This document shows, piece after piece, positions 1-9,657 of a stretch of DNA of 64,000 bases. A program made the position numbers and the translations under genes. This DNA is from Gorsachius magnificus. Lineage: Eukaryota; Chordata; Aves; Pelecaniformes; Ardeidae. The first letter of the stretch is position 1. Each line of letters starts with the position of its first letter. Location of the stretch: positions 61,022,599 through 61,086,598 of the forward strand of contig CM067084.1 in assembly GCA_034008185.1 (NCBI GenBank), written 5' to 3'. The notes under the pieces are model-generated. The model made no database searches. It saw only the letters and a list, made by a program, of their open reading frames with translations, and was not told where the DNA came from.

Positions 1-1179
1 ATATTAGATATGCATACAACAAGAAGAAATGCACAGTCATTTTATAAGTGTTACAAAATACTCCCAAGAGAAAGAAGAATCATTGAGGGATTTTCTTTGT
101 AGGAAAAAACTGTTTACATGTTTTATTACCAGCTGAGAAAAAAACAAGCACATCCCATGGTCACTAATTTAATCTTCACTGCAGGTGCTGAGAAACATCA
201 ACAGTCACTTCAAAGAGATTTTGTATGCATCATATTTTGTTTTCCAGTAGGCAAATAAAAAGCCTGATCTCAGTAAGACCAGCTTCATTGCTGCTTAACA
301 CTAGGGTGGCCTTCTCAAAATATGTCAGTAAAAAGATTTACAGATGTCCTGTGGTCCATTAAACAGGTGTTAGATACAGAGTTGCATTGCAATCCTGCAG
401 GGCTGCAAAGTCACTAACATCTTTGTACTGATCAGTCATTTAGCACAGATAGCTATCAGCATGCTACCTCATATGAGAATTATTGCAGGGGAGCGACAGA
501 ACAGAAATTATCTGCAGTAGAAGTTTTCTTCTTCATATAATAATTAAGGACAAGGTTTACATGAGCCTGCATTGTCTCAAGCATTCTAAAAAAAGTTCCT
601 TGGGTTGCCAGCAGCTATAAGAATTAAAACAATTTGCAGAAGATGGGTAGTATGCTCATCTTCTTCTAAAATAAGGATCCATGTCACAGTTAAAATGAGA
701 AATAATTTGTCTGAGTCAAGAGACACAAAGACACACTTATATGCTGTTGGCTTTATCACATTAATAGTGTGTTTAAATCTAAATGTTCAATTTAACCCTT
801 AGCAATCTACTGGATTTGAAATGCATTTGTATGAAATATTAAACTTACACAAAATAGGCATTTGTCATTAAAAATTTATTATAAACAGTTTTGCAAGCCT
901 CAGATAGCAACTTAAAGTCTTAATAAAAAAGAATAGGCATGATTCACGTACAGAAGATGCTTTTCCCCTTGAAATACCTTCCTAACTTCTGGCAAACAGA
1001 GATTTAGCAGTTTTCAGAGCCAAATATTTTCATCTGGACCTTCTGATTTCATAGGTCTTGATGAAACACTTTTCCATAAATGAGTTTAAATCCACTTAAA
1101 GACATTTATACTGGAGGCCCCCACAGTATCCTAAACTCCATGATGCAATTAGCTAGCATGTGAAAAAGTATTTCTTATT
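1..1179. other. AT-rich non-coding DNA, nothing recognised
   Basis: No frame resembles a known protein and no repeat family was recognised. The only open frame of note (605-802) has no recognisable composition or motif and looks like chance. Confidence 0.6.
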
Positions 1180-1625
1180 GTTTCATTTTAACCCACTGTT
1201 TGATTGTTAAATTGATTGCTGCCTACTTCTTGAATTAAGAGGAGTAACAGACAGATTTTTCCTATTCAGCTTTCTCATACCATGTGTGATATTTTTAGAC
1301 CTCCATTACAGTTTCTTTTGATTATATCTTTTCCAGTTTTACATGCATGGTCTGTTCATTATCCCCTAATATGGCATTATTTTCTTTTTTTTCATTTCCA
1401 TTTCAAAGAATCCCAGAAATTGATTTCCGCTTCAGTGATCATTTTGTCACTGTTTTCTGTATCTTTTCTAGTTCTTTTGGAAACAGGGAGACTAGACTTG
1501 AACACAATATTAAAGATCCAGGTGCATCAAAGATTAATATAGTGATATAATTATGTTTTGCTTCCGTTTCCTTTCTAACATTCTACTACTACTTCCAGCT
1601 GTCACTAACAATTTCAGAACATGAT
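1180..1625 (-). mobile_element. Ancient CR1 LINE fragment, 3' RT/C-terminal part
   Basis: Read on the plus strand, this block follows the antisense of the C-terminal part of old amniote CR1 elements. Landmarks in order are a segment about tagacctccattacag (near 1297), a segment around ttttctgtatcttttctagttc (near 1450), a segment about gagactagacttgaacacaatatt (near 1488) and ctttctaacattct (near 1571). Divergence is high and no long frame remains. It has the same orientation and the expected relative order as the block at 4750-5960, so the two may be parts of one element split by later insertions. The match is from memory of the repeat family; the boundaries are approximate. Confidence 0.5.
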
Positions 1626-2255
1626 AAAAAGTCTTTCTAAGACTTGTTTTCTGACTTTTAATGACTGATTTAAGACACATCACTATGCCTGTGCAATTAA
1701 AATTGCTTTTAATTGCTTTTATCAATGCTGAATTTCCCCTGCTATTCCCTTATCCAATTGCTTTTTAAAGCCAGCATTAGACTGGCTAACTTGAATAATT
1801 TGGTAGCAGCATTGAACTTTGTCAATCATTTTCCCATTTCTTTTTTGAGATCATAACATCTTCATATCAGGTTCCATATCACAGGCATATGATGCTGATT
1901 TTCCATTAGAAAAGCTAACTGCTTATTTCTATCTTTATTTCTTACCTTAAAAATATTTTAACCATGAAAAAGACCATGCCTCTTCTCTTTTGTTTCTATC
2001 AAAGTCTTTGGTGAAGAGCAATGTCCACATTATTTTTTTAAATCTATGTGTGCAACTATAGCATGATCATCTTCACCTGAATTTCTTTTGACAATTTCAG
2101 AGAATGCTAAAGAGTTTGTGATGTATTCTTTTCTTTATTTCCTGTATTAACACTACCTCAGTATATGGTACATATGTCTGGGATGCACCTACATTAGTAT
2201 TTTATCTCAGACCAGGATATACTTTTCAGGTCTATCTCCTGTTTCTCCCTAATTA
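1626..2255. other. AT-rich DNA between CR1 pieces
   Basis: Nothing could be assigned with confidence. It may be eroded sequence of the same ancient minus-strand CR1 recognised on its left and again at 4750-5960, but I could not align it. Confidence 0.35.
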
Positions 2256-2722
2256 GAATCACAGAATTTTTAAGATGGGAAAGGACCTGAGGAGGTTGCT
2301 GGTCCAACCTCCTGCTCAAAGCCAGTTTAGCCATGAGATTGGACTGTGTTTCTCAACACTAGATCCAGTCTGATCTTGAAAACCTGCTAGGATGGAGACT
2401 GCAACATGTGTTTGGGCAACCTATTCTAGTTCTTGATGGTGAAAAAGTTTCACTTAATTTCAGGTGCCTATGATCTCTAATTCTCCTGCCATGCACCACT
2501 GTGAGAACTCTGAATTCATCTTCTTGAAATAATCTGAAACATGGAAGGAAGGATCATTGGAAGGATCCTTAAAGCTGAAGAGGTAATTTGTTGCTCTCTG
2601 TGTGCAGATCCAGACATTTGATCAGAGAAGGCAATCAGATTGGTCAGGCATGGTTTATCCTTAGTTGATTCGTGCTGACTGTTTCCAAGAACCTTTTCTC
2701 TTTCCCGAGTCTTTCCTTGCAA
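2256..2722 (-). mobile_element. CR1 LINE fragment, 3' end plus RT piece
   Basis: The left edge (agaatcacagaattt..., 2256 onwards) is the antisense of the CR1 3' terminus, whose sense strand ends in repeated ATTCTRTG-like units. The next 230 bases follow the antisense CR1 tail, including gctcaaagcc and gggcaacctattctagtt. On the minus strand, 2516-2722 contains [13 protein letters not shown], which matches the CR1 reverse transcriptase stretch around [14 protein letters not shown] seen intact at 42350-42410. The RT piece and the 3' tail are much closer together than in a full element, so there is an internal deletion. The orientation is opposite to the CR1 immediately to the right. Confidence 0.7.
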
Positions 2723-2949
2723 AGCAAGACTTAGGCTCCTAGTGCTCTAGGGTTTTTGTGAAGATGTGAAGAACCTGTTGATCTGTTCATCTTCCCTGAA
2801 GGGATGGAATCTGCCCATCTTTTTCTGCAGCTTGATCACCTGGTAACTCAGCGCTGCAGCCAGAGCACACTTACACAGGTAAGGATACTGCTGTCTCTAG
2901 CCAAAAAAAGTCACCAGGCACTGGACAGCAGTATCTTCCCTCAAGATTT

Positions 2950-4301
2950 CTGCCTGTGTCAAAGCCTTTGATGCACTAGGGACAGCTGCTGCAGCCCATG
3001 TAAGAGACTGTCATCATGTGTACTCTTTGCTTGGTAAAAAAAATGGCTGGATGGCCACACCCAAAGAGTTGTGGTGAATGGAGTGAAATCCAGCTGGAGG
3101 CCAATCACAGGTGATGTTCCCTAGGGCTCTGCAACATATGAGGCATGGACCCCGGTTGGAGGTGCAACCAGAGTCAGTTTTATTCAAAAAGAGCATGCTT
3201 TTTATACTCAGTGCTCAAAGAAAACTTCCATGAAAACTTTTCCATTAGCCATGCTGCAGGTACGACTCATGTGACTGTCCTCCAATCACATTGCGGATCG
3301 CAAGCTGTTCATGCTTCTGGCTTCATTTCTGCATTCCTGCAGTTCAGCTCCTGTGACCTACATGATTTCTATTCCTTCTCCCCCCCAGGAAGGGGCCAGT
3401 TTTGTTTAACATCTTTATCAATGATCTGGACAAGGGGTTTGAGTGCACCCTCAGCAAGTTTGCAGATGACACCAAACTGTGTGGGAGTGTCGATCTGCTC
3501 GAGGGGAGGAGGGCTCTGCAAAGGGACCCGGACAGGCTGGATCGATGGGCCAAGGCCAACTGTATGATGTTCAACAAGGCCAAGTGCTGGGTCCTGCAGT
3601 TGGATCACAACAACCCCATGCAACTCTGCAGGCTTGGGGAAGAGTGGCTGGAAAGCTGCTTGGCAGAGAAGGATCTGAGGGTGTTGGTTGACAGCCGGCT
3701 AAACATGAGCCAGTAGTGTGCCCAGGTGGCCAAGAAGGCCAATAGCATCCTGGCTTGTATCAGAAATAGTGTGGCCAACAGGACTAGGGAAGTGATTGTC
3801 CCCCTGTACTCAGCACTGGTGAGACCACACCTTAAATATCCTGTGTTGAGTTTTGACCCTCTCACTACAAGAGAGACATTGAAGCACTGGCATGTGTCCA
3901 GAGAAGGGCAACGCAGCTGGTGAGGAGTCCAGAGCCTTATGAGGAGTGGCTGAGGGAACTGGAGCCTGGAGAAGAAGAGGCTGAGGGGAGACCTTATCAC
4001 CCTATCACCCACAGCTACCTGTCAGGAGGTTGTAGCGAAGTGGGTGTTGGCCTCCTCTGCCAAGTAACAGGCGATAGGACAAGAGGAAATGGCTTCGTGT
4101 TGCACCTGGGGAGGTTTAGAGTGGATACTAGGAAAAATTTCTTCACTGAGGGGCTTGTCAAGCATTGGGACAGGGTGACCAGGGAAGTGGTCGAGTCCCC
4201 ATCCCTGGAGGTATTTGAAAGATGGGTAAGTGTGGTGCTTAGGGCCATGGTTTAGTGGTGGACTTGGCAGTGCTAGGTTAATAGGTGGACTTGATCATCA
4301 C
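2950..4301 (+). mobile_element. CR1 LINE, RT to 3' end, interrupted by an LTR
   Basis: Two CR1 pieces in the same orientation flank an LTR at 3130-3387. The left piece (clear from about 3040, possibly from 2950) encodes the stretch before the PQGSVLGP motif and ends at cctagggctc. The right piece resumes at ggggccagttttg and encodes [12 protein letters not shown] and then FADDTKL, the catalytic RT motif (3461-3481). The thumb and C-terminal region follows in shifting frames (3402-3716, 3726-3923, 3920-4255) because of stops and frameshifts. The right end, ggcagtgctaggttaatagg near 4265, is the start of the CR1 3' tail, which is truncated at about 4301. It is not functional. Confidence 0.8.
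3130..3387 (-). repeat. Short LTR-like insertion inside a CR1
   Basis: This 258-base block separates two halves of one CR1 reading region. On the minus strand it begins with TG and ends with CA. It carries TATAAAA (complement of 3200-3206), followed about 16 bases later by AATAAA (complement of 3179-3184) and a short downstream segment. That is the promoter and poly(A) order expected of a retroviral LTR, with a very short TATA-to-poly(A) distance. I see no clean target duplication: the flanks are gggctc and ggaagg. The family is not identified. The alternative is a non-LTR insertion or a patchwork of older sequence. Confidence 0.5.
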
Positions 4302-4749
4302 GGAACATCAGTTCAGCAGAGATTCTGGGCCCATTTGTGCCTTGCTGTGACAACTGCTTCCACTGTTTTAGCTCACCAGAAGCTGCACTCTGGTACCTGC
4401 TTTGATTCATACCATAAAATCTTCTTGGAGAACATGAACTAGTTTTCTTCTGGTTAAACTAAACCATAAACCTTATTCTAGCATGTTCCTAATGTACTAC
4501 AAATGCTAACAGATGCTCTGTTTATGAGACCAGACTAGAGTTTGAAGTAAAAGCCTCCAAACATTTAAAATGTTGATTTAGGTATGCAGGATGAACTGTT
4601 TACTCTACAAATCAAGTGCTGTTGTGCTGTACAGCTCTAATATAAATATAGTGTATGTGTTTATGTCATTTATGTGTTCATTTTTATAGCCCATAATTTT
4701 CCTGGTTGAAAAATAAAACTTATGAATCTTTATACATTCTAAAAATTGC
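4302..4749. other. Non-coding DNA between CR1 pieces
   Basis: Nothing recognised. It lies between the truncated younger CR1 and the second block of the ancient minus-strand CR1, and may include eroded ancient CR1 sequence. Confidence 0.4.
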
Positions 4750-5960
4750 AATTGTAGCAGTTACTTTCTCACCTCCCAGTACTAAGGCTAATTCAAGCAG
4801 TACACTATATACCACAGTTTTCAGCTCAGGAATTCTGGATGTGAGTTCCTTTAGAGCTCCTGGATGAAAACCATCTGATCTTTGCAATGTACTGTTCTTT
4901 GATTTTGTTAATCTGCTTTAAAATCGCTTGTACTGACTCATTGGTTTTAGAAAATTCCTCAGATGTATCTGTTGCAAAAAGTCTCTGATATCAGTGCATT
5001 GTGTCCCCTCAGTGATGGTCACTGAGACAAAGAATTATATTCCTCCTGTGGCATGGCTTTGTCTTTTTAGAGTGATCCTTCTACACCTTTATCATCTGTC
5101 AGCCTCATTGAATCTCTGGAAGGTAATCCTGCTACTGATGGAATTGAAAAGTTTTTACTATTGTTTTTTATGTCTTTACCAAGTTGGTCTTCAAAGTAAT
5201 TTTTTTGGCTTGTCTTTTTGTGGTTTGTCACATAAAAGAATTTATGTTCCTTTCTATTTCTTTTATTTGGGCACAATTTCCAGTTTTTGAAATATATCCT
5301 TTTTATTTTGAGTCATGAGCTACTGAAACAGACTGACTTTCTGGGTTTGTTTTCTTTCTATGTCATTTAAGGGACTTTTCTAGAACAGTAGTATGTGCTT
5401 ACTTTGAATTTTAAATATTACAGCTTGAAACAATTGTTATGCTGCATGTAAACTTTCTACACTGTTAATGGATCTGTTTATTTTCTTTTTACAAGTTTTC
5501 TCATTTTTGTGTCATTTTACTTTATGAAGTTCTGTTAGTGAATGGACTTTTTGTTGCTTTTGGCTTTTCATTCATATAAAATGGTCAGTTTGGACATTTT
5601 GTGATCATTGATGTAGATTATTTTTCAATAGCTACATCAAGTGCCAGATACAGGTCAGTACCGAAAGAGGAACTAATTCAATTGTTTCTCAGACTGGTTG
5701 CTCCAATGGAGATCACTTATAGCATGCAAACAATTTCCTCTCTGCATTACCTCCTGCAATTTAATATCCAGAAACTGTCCAACCTATATGTGGGTACTAC
5801 TACTGCTTTTTTCCTGCCTTTGTGGTTTCTCTAATCTCCTGTAAATTGTCTCTGTCACTGTCAGAGTTCTGGTATAATGTTATTGACGTCTGCCCCAGGA
5901 ATATTTTCTTCTTATAGAGGGACTAAACTTAAATCCTTAAGTACTCGGTGTTAACATTTT
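4750..5960 (-). mobile_element. Ancient CR1 LINE fragment, endonuclease to RT linker
   Basis: The plus strand follows the antisense of old amniote CR1 over more than a kilobase. Landmarks are gagctcctggatgaaaacc (near 4854), cactgagacaaagaatt (near 5020), the segment ggtcttcaaagtaatttttttgg (near 5185) and tctctaatctcctgtaaa (near 5828). On the minus strand, 5067-5276 translates to a linker-like stretch, YFEDQLGKDIKNNSKNF, followed by LTDDKGVEG. This resembles the region between the endonuclease and reverse transcriptase domains of CR1 ORF2. About 5580-5960 corresponds to the endonuclease. Stops and indels are frequent, so this is an old inactive copy that looks older than the avian CR1 pieces nearby. 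Confidence 0.65.
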
Positions 5961-8157
5961 AAATAAGTTAATTTTTATTATTATACTTTCTTAATATTTT
6001 GGTTCCATTTAATTTACAGCAATTTACTTTCTCCTTGTATATATTATTTATAGAGATTTTCTTAGTTTCTGTCAATAATCTACAGTTTCAAAGTGTCAAT
6101 TCCTTTAATATCGCCCTTTAAATGAAGTTATTCTGGGTTTCTTTCATAGTTTTAATCTTGCTTAGAAGTACTGACACATTCAGTCTTCTATTAAAAATAT
6201 TTTTAATTTTTTGACATTTGATTAAGGTTTATTTTTAGCCCTGGCACCAGGAACAGTAGAACATGTCCTTCTATACTGTTTTTCTTGAATACATGAAATT
6301 ATGTTTCTTCATGAAATAAGAACAAAAGAATATTTAAAAAAGGATCATGTTACCATCTGAATGTAAGGAATGGATACGTTAAATAAAAGAATAAATCTCT
6401 TCCACTGATAATTACAGTCGACTTAGCTAAACTATGGAGTGAAACACTGAAAATGTTCTGTAAAGTTCTATATGAAAGTATGGATCATTTGATGTCAATG
6501 TGAAGAATGTTTTCCCCATTTCATTTTTAAAAATCATGTTTTCTCTTTTTTTTCTACTAAATTTTTTTAACCAATCATTTATTTTACTTTTTATTATATT
6601 TAAATGTAGGAATGTTAAGCTGCTATCTTTCATGCAGAAAAAAAATCTTGTTTTATGTTACTACTGTTAAAAAGTATTTACAGTTAGCCTGTTGTTAAAA
6701 TAATAACGAATAACCCATCTATGAATTTTACAGAAAAAATAGTTGAAATTGTTGTTAAGAAATAAAGACTTTCTTCTTTTTACACTTTAAATATGGGTGC
6801 TTTGCTGGGAATAGAGCACTTAACATCTCTTAGGAGGTTAACAAATTTTATTTTAAAATGTTATACAATTCATCATTTAAAGTTATGTTTTTCATAGTTC
6901 TTTTCTGTATTGCTGGAACGGACAACAATTTATCAACTTAAAATATTTACAGAATTTGAAGAAAATAATGTAATTTTTTATTTTAATTCTACAAATATTG
7001 ATTGCAATACTAGAGCTTGAACAGAACAGTATAACACCCCTTAATTTTTTTTATTTCTATTTTTTTAAAGGAACAGATTTTAGCAATTCTCTTGTCAAAG
7101 TAATGATGCTAGTTGTGTTTCCTGGAAAAGCATTTTAAAAGCTTTTGATAAGTTGACATGAGAGGTGTGTTCCTTAGAGCCAAATGAAAAGAAGCAGGCT
7201 ATCTGATGAATCTCATGAGAAGCAATTCTTGACAGTGGCCCTTGAACGGAAACCGTAAGTGGCTGCTGAAGAGTTTAGTTTTTAAAGAAGCTGGCAGAGA
7301 ATGGACTAGAAGCTAGTTTTTGAACATGTAAGGGAGGACAAATAGTGATCAATAAGAGAAATGGGAGACTTTAAAGAAAATAATACAGAAGGCACAATGG
7401 TAGAATGACACCACAGGAAAGTCCAGTGAGATTCAATTTTTTTGCAGTAGAATAGTGAACTTTGACAAATCTAAAACTGATGTGTCATATATAAATACAC
7501 ATGTAAGACATCAAGTCACAACTATTTAAAATCATTTTACCCTAAAAATACACCATTTAACAGCTGAAATAAAGTTAATTGTACAGATAGACAAGACTGA
7601 TGTATATAATGTAGGTTAAAGCAAAGTCTTGGCTGCCCCCCTAAATAAATGAAATAGATTTTTAGGGAAAGAGTAGACCCATTGTTTGCTACCTTTAAAA
7701 CTACAAATACTTACACAATATGTCCTGTACTATTTATAGAACCATACACTCTAAGAAAAAAATCCTGTATTTATAAAAAGTGGACTAAAGAGTTTGCCAA
7801 ATCTCTGCTATGTCTTTCTGATTTTATTATGAATCTGTTTTCAACTGAAATGACAGAAAACAAGTAATTTTTGTTATTAGAATCAGGTGACATCCTATGC
7901 CAAATGATAAAAGTAATAGCAGAGAAAGACATGCTTTCTTCAAACACTGAAATATCACATCAGTAGGAATATTCTCTTGCCCTGCTGCAGGCTGAGTTTT
8001 AACAGATGCCCATGATATGCTGAAAGCTGTAAATATTTGTTCCTTATTTAAAGCATTATTTCTACCCCCATCTGTTGTAAGTGACATTTTATGCGAATGA
8101 GTTCTTGAAAGAGGCAGTTTTATTGCTTATAGTGTGATGCAAACAGTATCACATGAC
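5961..8157. other. AT-rich non-coding DNA, nothing recognised
   Basis: This stretch is strongly AT-rich with homopolymer runs. Open frames at 6427-6633, 7682-7867 and 7827-8087 show no recognisable motif. Confidence 0.55.
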
Positions 8158-8162
8158 ACTCT
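8158..8162. repeat. Target site duplication, left copy (ACTCT)
   Basis: The five bases ACTCT directly precede the TG that opens the 5' LTR. The same five bases directly follow the last CA of the element at 11212-11216. A perfect match at both predicted ends supports a single integration event and fixes both element ends. Confidence 0.85.
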
Positions 8163-8760
8163 TGTCCTGGTTTCGGCTGGGATAGAGTTAATTTTCTTCA
8201 CAGAAGCTAGCATAGTGCTGTGTTTTAGATTTAGTTCCACAAGAATGTTGATAACACACTGATGTTTTTAGTTGTTGCCAAGTAGTGCTCAGACTACTCA
8301 AGGATTTTTTGCGCTTCTCCTGCTCGGCCAGGTGCATAACAAGCTGGGAGTACAGCACAGCTAGGACCCAAACTGTCCAAAGAGCTATTCCATACCATAT
8401 AACGTCATGCTCGGGGGGGGTTTAGTTGGTCGGTCGCGGGGGGAGTGATCGCTGCTCGGGGACTGATCGCTGCTCGGGTACTGATCGCGGCTCAGGGAGT
8501 GATTGCTGCTCGGGACAGGCTGGGCATCGGTCGGCGGGTGGTGAGCAATTGCATTGTGCATCATTCGTTTTGTATATTCTGTATATTCTGTTATCATTCT
8601 CATTATTACTATTATTATTATTTTCTCTTATTAAACTGTCTTTATCTCAGCCCTCGGCTCTAACCTTTTTCTCCTTCCGGATTCTCTCCCCCATCCCACT
8701 GAGGGAGGGGGGGGAGTGAGCGAGCGGCTGCGTGGTGCTCAACGTGGTTAAACCACGACA
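8163..8760 (+). repeat. 5' LTR of the endogenous retrovirus
   Basis: The LTR is 598 bases, opening TGTCCTGG and closing with CCACGACA. It contains an ATTAAA poly(A) signal at 8630-8635 and a GC-rich end (gagggaggggggggagtgagcgag). The usual TATA region of the family, just after the segment gtcatgctc (about 8404-8412), is here replaced by a G run (8413-8419), so no TATA box is visible. Related solo copies lie at 20197-20708 (plus), 40175-40755 (minus) and 60374-60881 (plus). They share the opening segment, a version of the segment near the poly(A) signal (ttattaaactg) and the C-rich segment near the end (ctctcccccatcc). Confidence 0.88.
8630..8635 (+). promoter_or_regulatory. Poly(A) signal (ATTAAA) in the 5' LTR
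   Basis: ATTAAA follows an AT-rich trinucleotide run and precedes the U5 part. The same hexamer stands in the same place in the solo LTRs at 20197-20708 and 60374-60881, and on the complementary strand at 40175-40755. That conservation supports it as the family's polyadenylation signal. Confidence 0.6.
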
Positions 8761-8768
8761 GTCCTTTT

Positions 8769-8786
8769 TGGCGCCCGACGTGGGGC
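8769..8786 (+). other. Retroviral primer binding site, tRNA-Lys type
   Basis: TGGCGCCCGACGTGGGGC lies eight bases after the LTR end. It begins with TGG, the complement of the tRNA CCA end. It differs by one base from the site expected for tRNA-Lys(CUU), TGGCGCCCAACGTGGGGC. Position and sequence identify it as the minus-strand primer site. It is not a tRNA gene. Confidence 0.85.
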
Positions 8787-8853
8787 ACGAAGGGCTTGAG
8801 ATAATGACAGAGTAACCAGAGAATATTAAGGAATTTATATCTGTTAAACAGTT

Positions 8854-9657
8854 GTGGGTCGCGAATTGATTCATTTGTTCTTGATCTTAGTTTATCCGAT
8901 CTGCACTGTGCTCCCTCCTGTGCTGTACTTGTTAAAAGTTGGTGTTGGTTTTTGCAGTTTGTTATACTCTGCGGTGACTAAACATGTTTTGCTTGGGAAA
9001 CTTGTTATTAAAACAATGACCTTGAGCTTTATCGGGTATTTGGGTTTCATGTCGAAGTCTGTACTGCACTTTGGGTACCACCTTGTGGGGAATATTAGCA
9101 ATTATACATGGGACTCTGAAAAGTTTGTTCTGGAGGAAATACAGAATGGCACTTTTTCTGCCTTCTTTGATGATGTTTCCTCCTTCATTACAATAACTTT
9201 TCAGTATCTTGAGCATCCTTGGATAGTTAAGATATATCTATTGATATCTATTTGGAATATTGTTTCAGTTTTGTCCAAAGTTAGTAAGCAACTTAATAAT
9301 ACCATCCAGATGTCTGCCCCAGGGCTGGATAGTTATGAGTGGAAGGGTATTTGGGGTAGTATGGGTAAATGCCTAGAACGATGGGCACCTCCAATGTTTT
9401 GGAAATTCACTCCTGAACAAGTGCAGAATCCTGAAAAACTGGTAGAATATTTGGAATATGCTGTCACCCTGGCAATTCTAGGCAAACACAAATCACTGCA
9501 ATGTGCTGGGGCCTGGCCCATGCTTACCGAGCCCTATTCAACACGATTCAATACATCCAAAGGGAACAGAAAGTCTCTGGATCTGATGATAAGGCCACAT
9601 CCACTGCAGCTACTCCAACCCTGGCCACAGCCACTGCAGCTACTCCAACCCCAGTGA
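8854..9657 (+). pseudogene. ERV leading frame, hydrophobic N-terminal region before capsid
   Basis: This is a 267-codon open frame from just after the primer site into the gag linker. It opens with GTG (GTG GGT CGC) rather than ATG, so either the start codon has mutated or translation began elsewhere. Three hydrophobic stretches are visible at residues of about 6-40, 47-66 and 122-141. Possible N-glycosylation sites lie between the second and third (NIS at 80, NYT at 83, NGT at 98). Residues 160-215 look globular. The frame then runs out of register: from about 9500-9530 the neighbouring frame (9501-9797) carries the gag-like sequence, so there is a frameshift here. The terminal residues of this frame, after about 220, are probably out-of-frame reading. 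It could be a matrix-like gag N-terminus or a separate membrane protein; I cannot decide. Confidence 0.6.

Noticed and set aside
3145..3567. 140-codon plus-strand frame across the LTR and CR1
   Set aside because: It spans the junction of two unrelated repeats and is out of frame with the CR1 reverse transcriptase.
8385..8719. Overlapping open frames on both strands in the GC-rich part of the 5' LTR
   Set aside because: They arise from short GC-rich quasi-repeats (gatcgctgctcggg-type) in the LTR and have no protein homology.
8769..8786. tRNA-like sequence
   Set aside because: Only 18 bases complementary to a tRNA 3' end, placed directly after an LTR; it is a primer binding site and not a tRNA gene.
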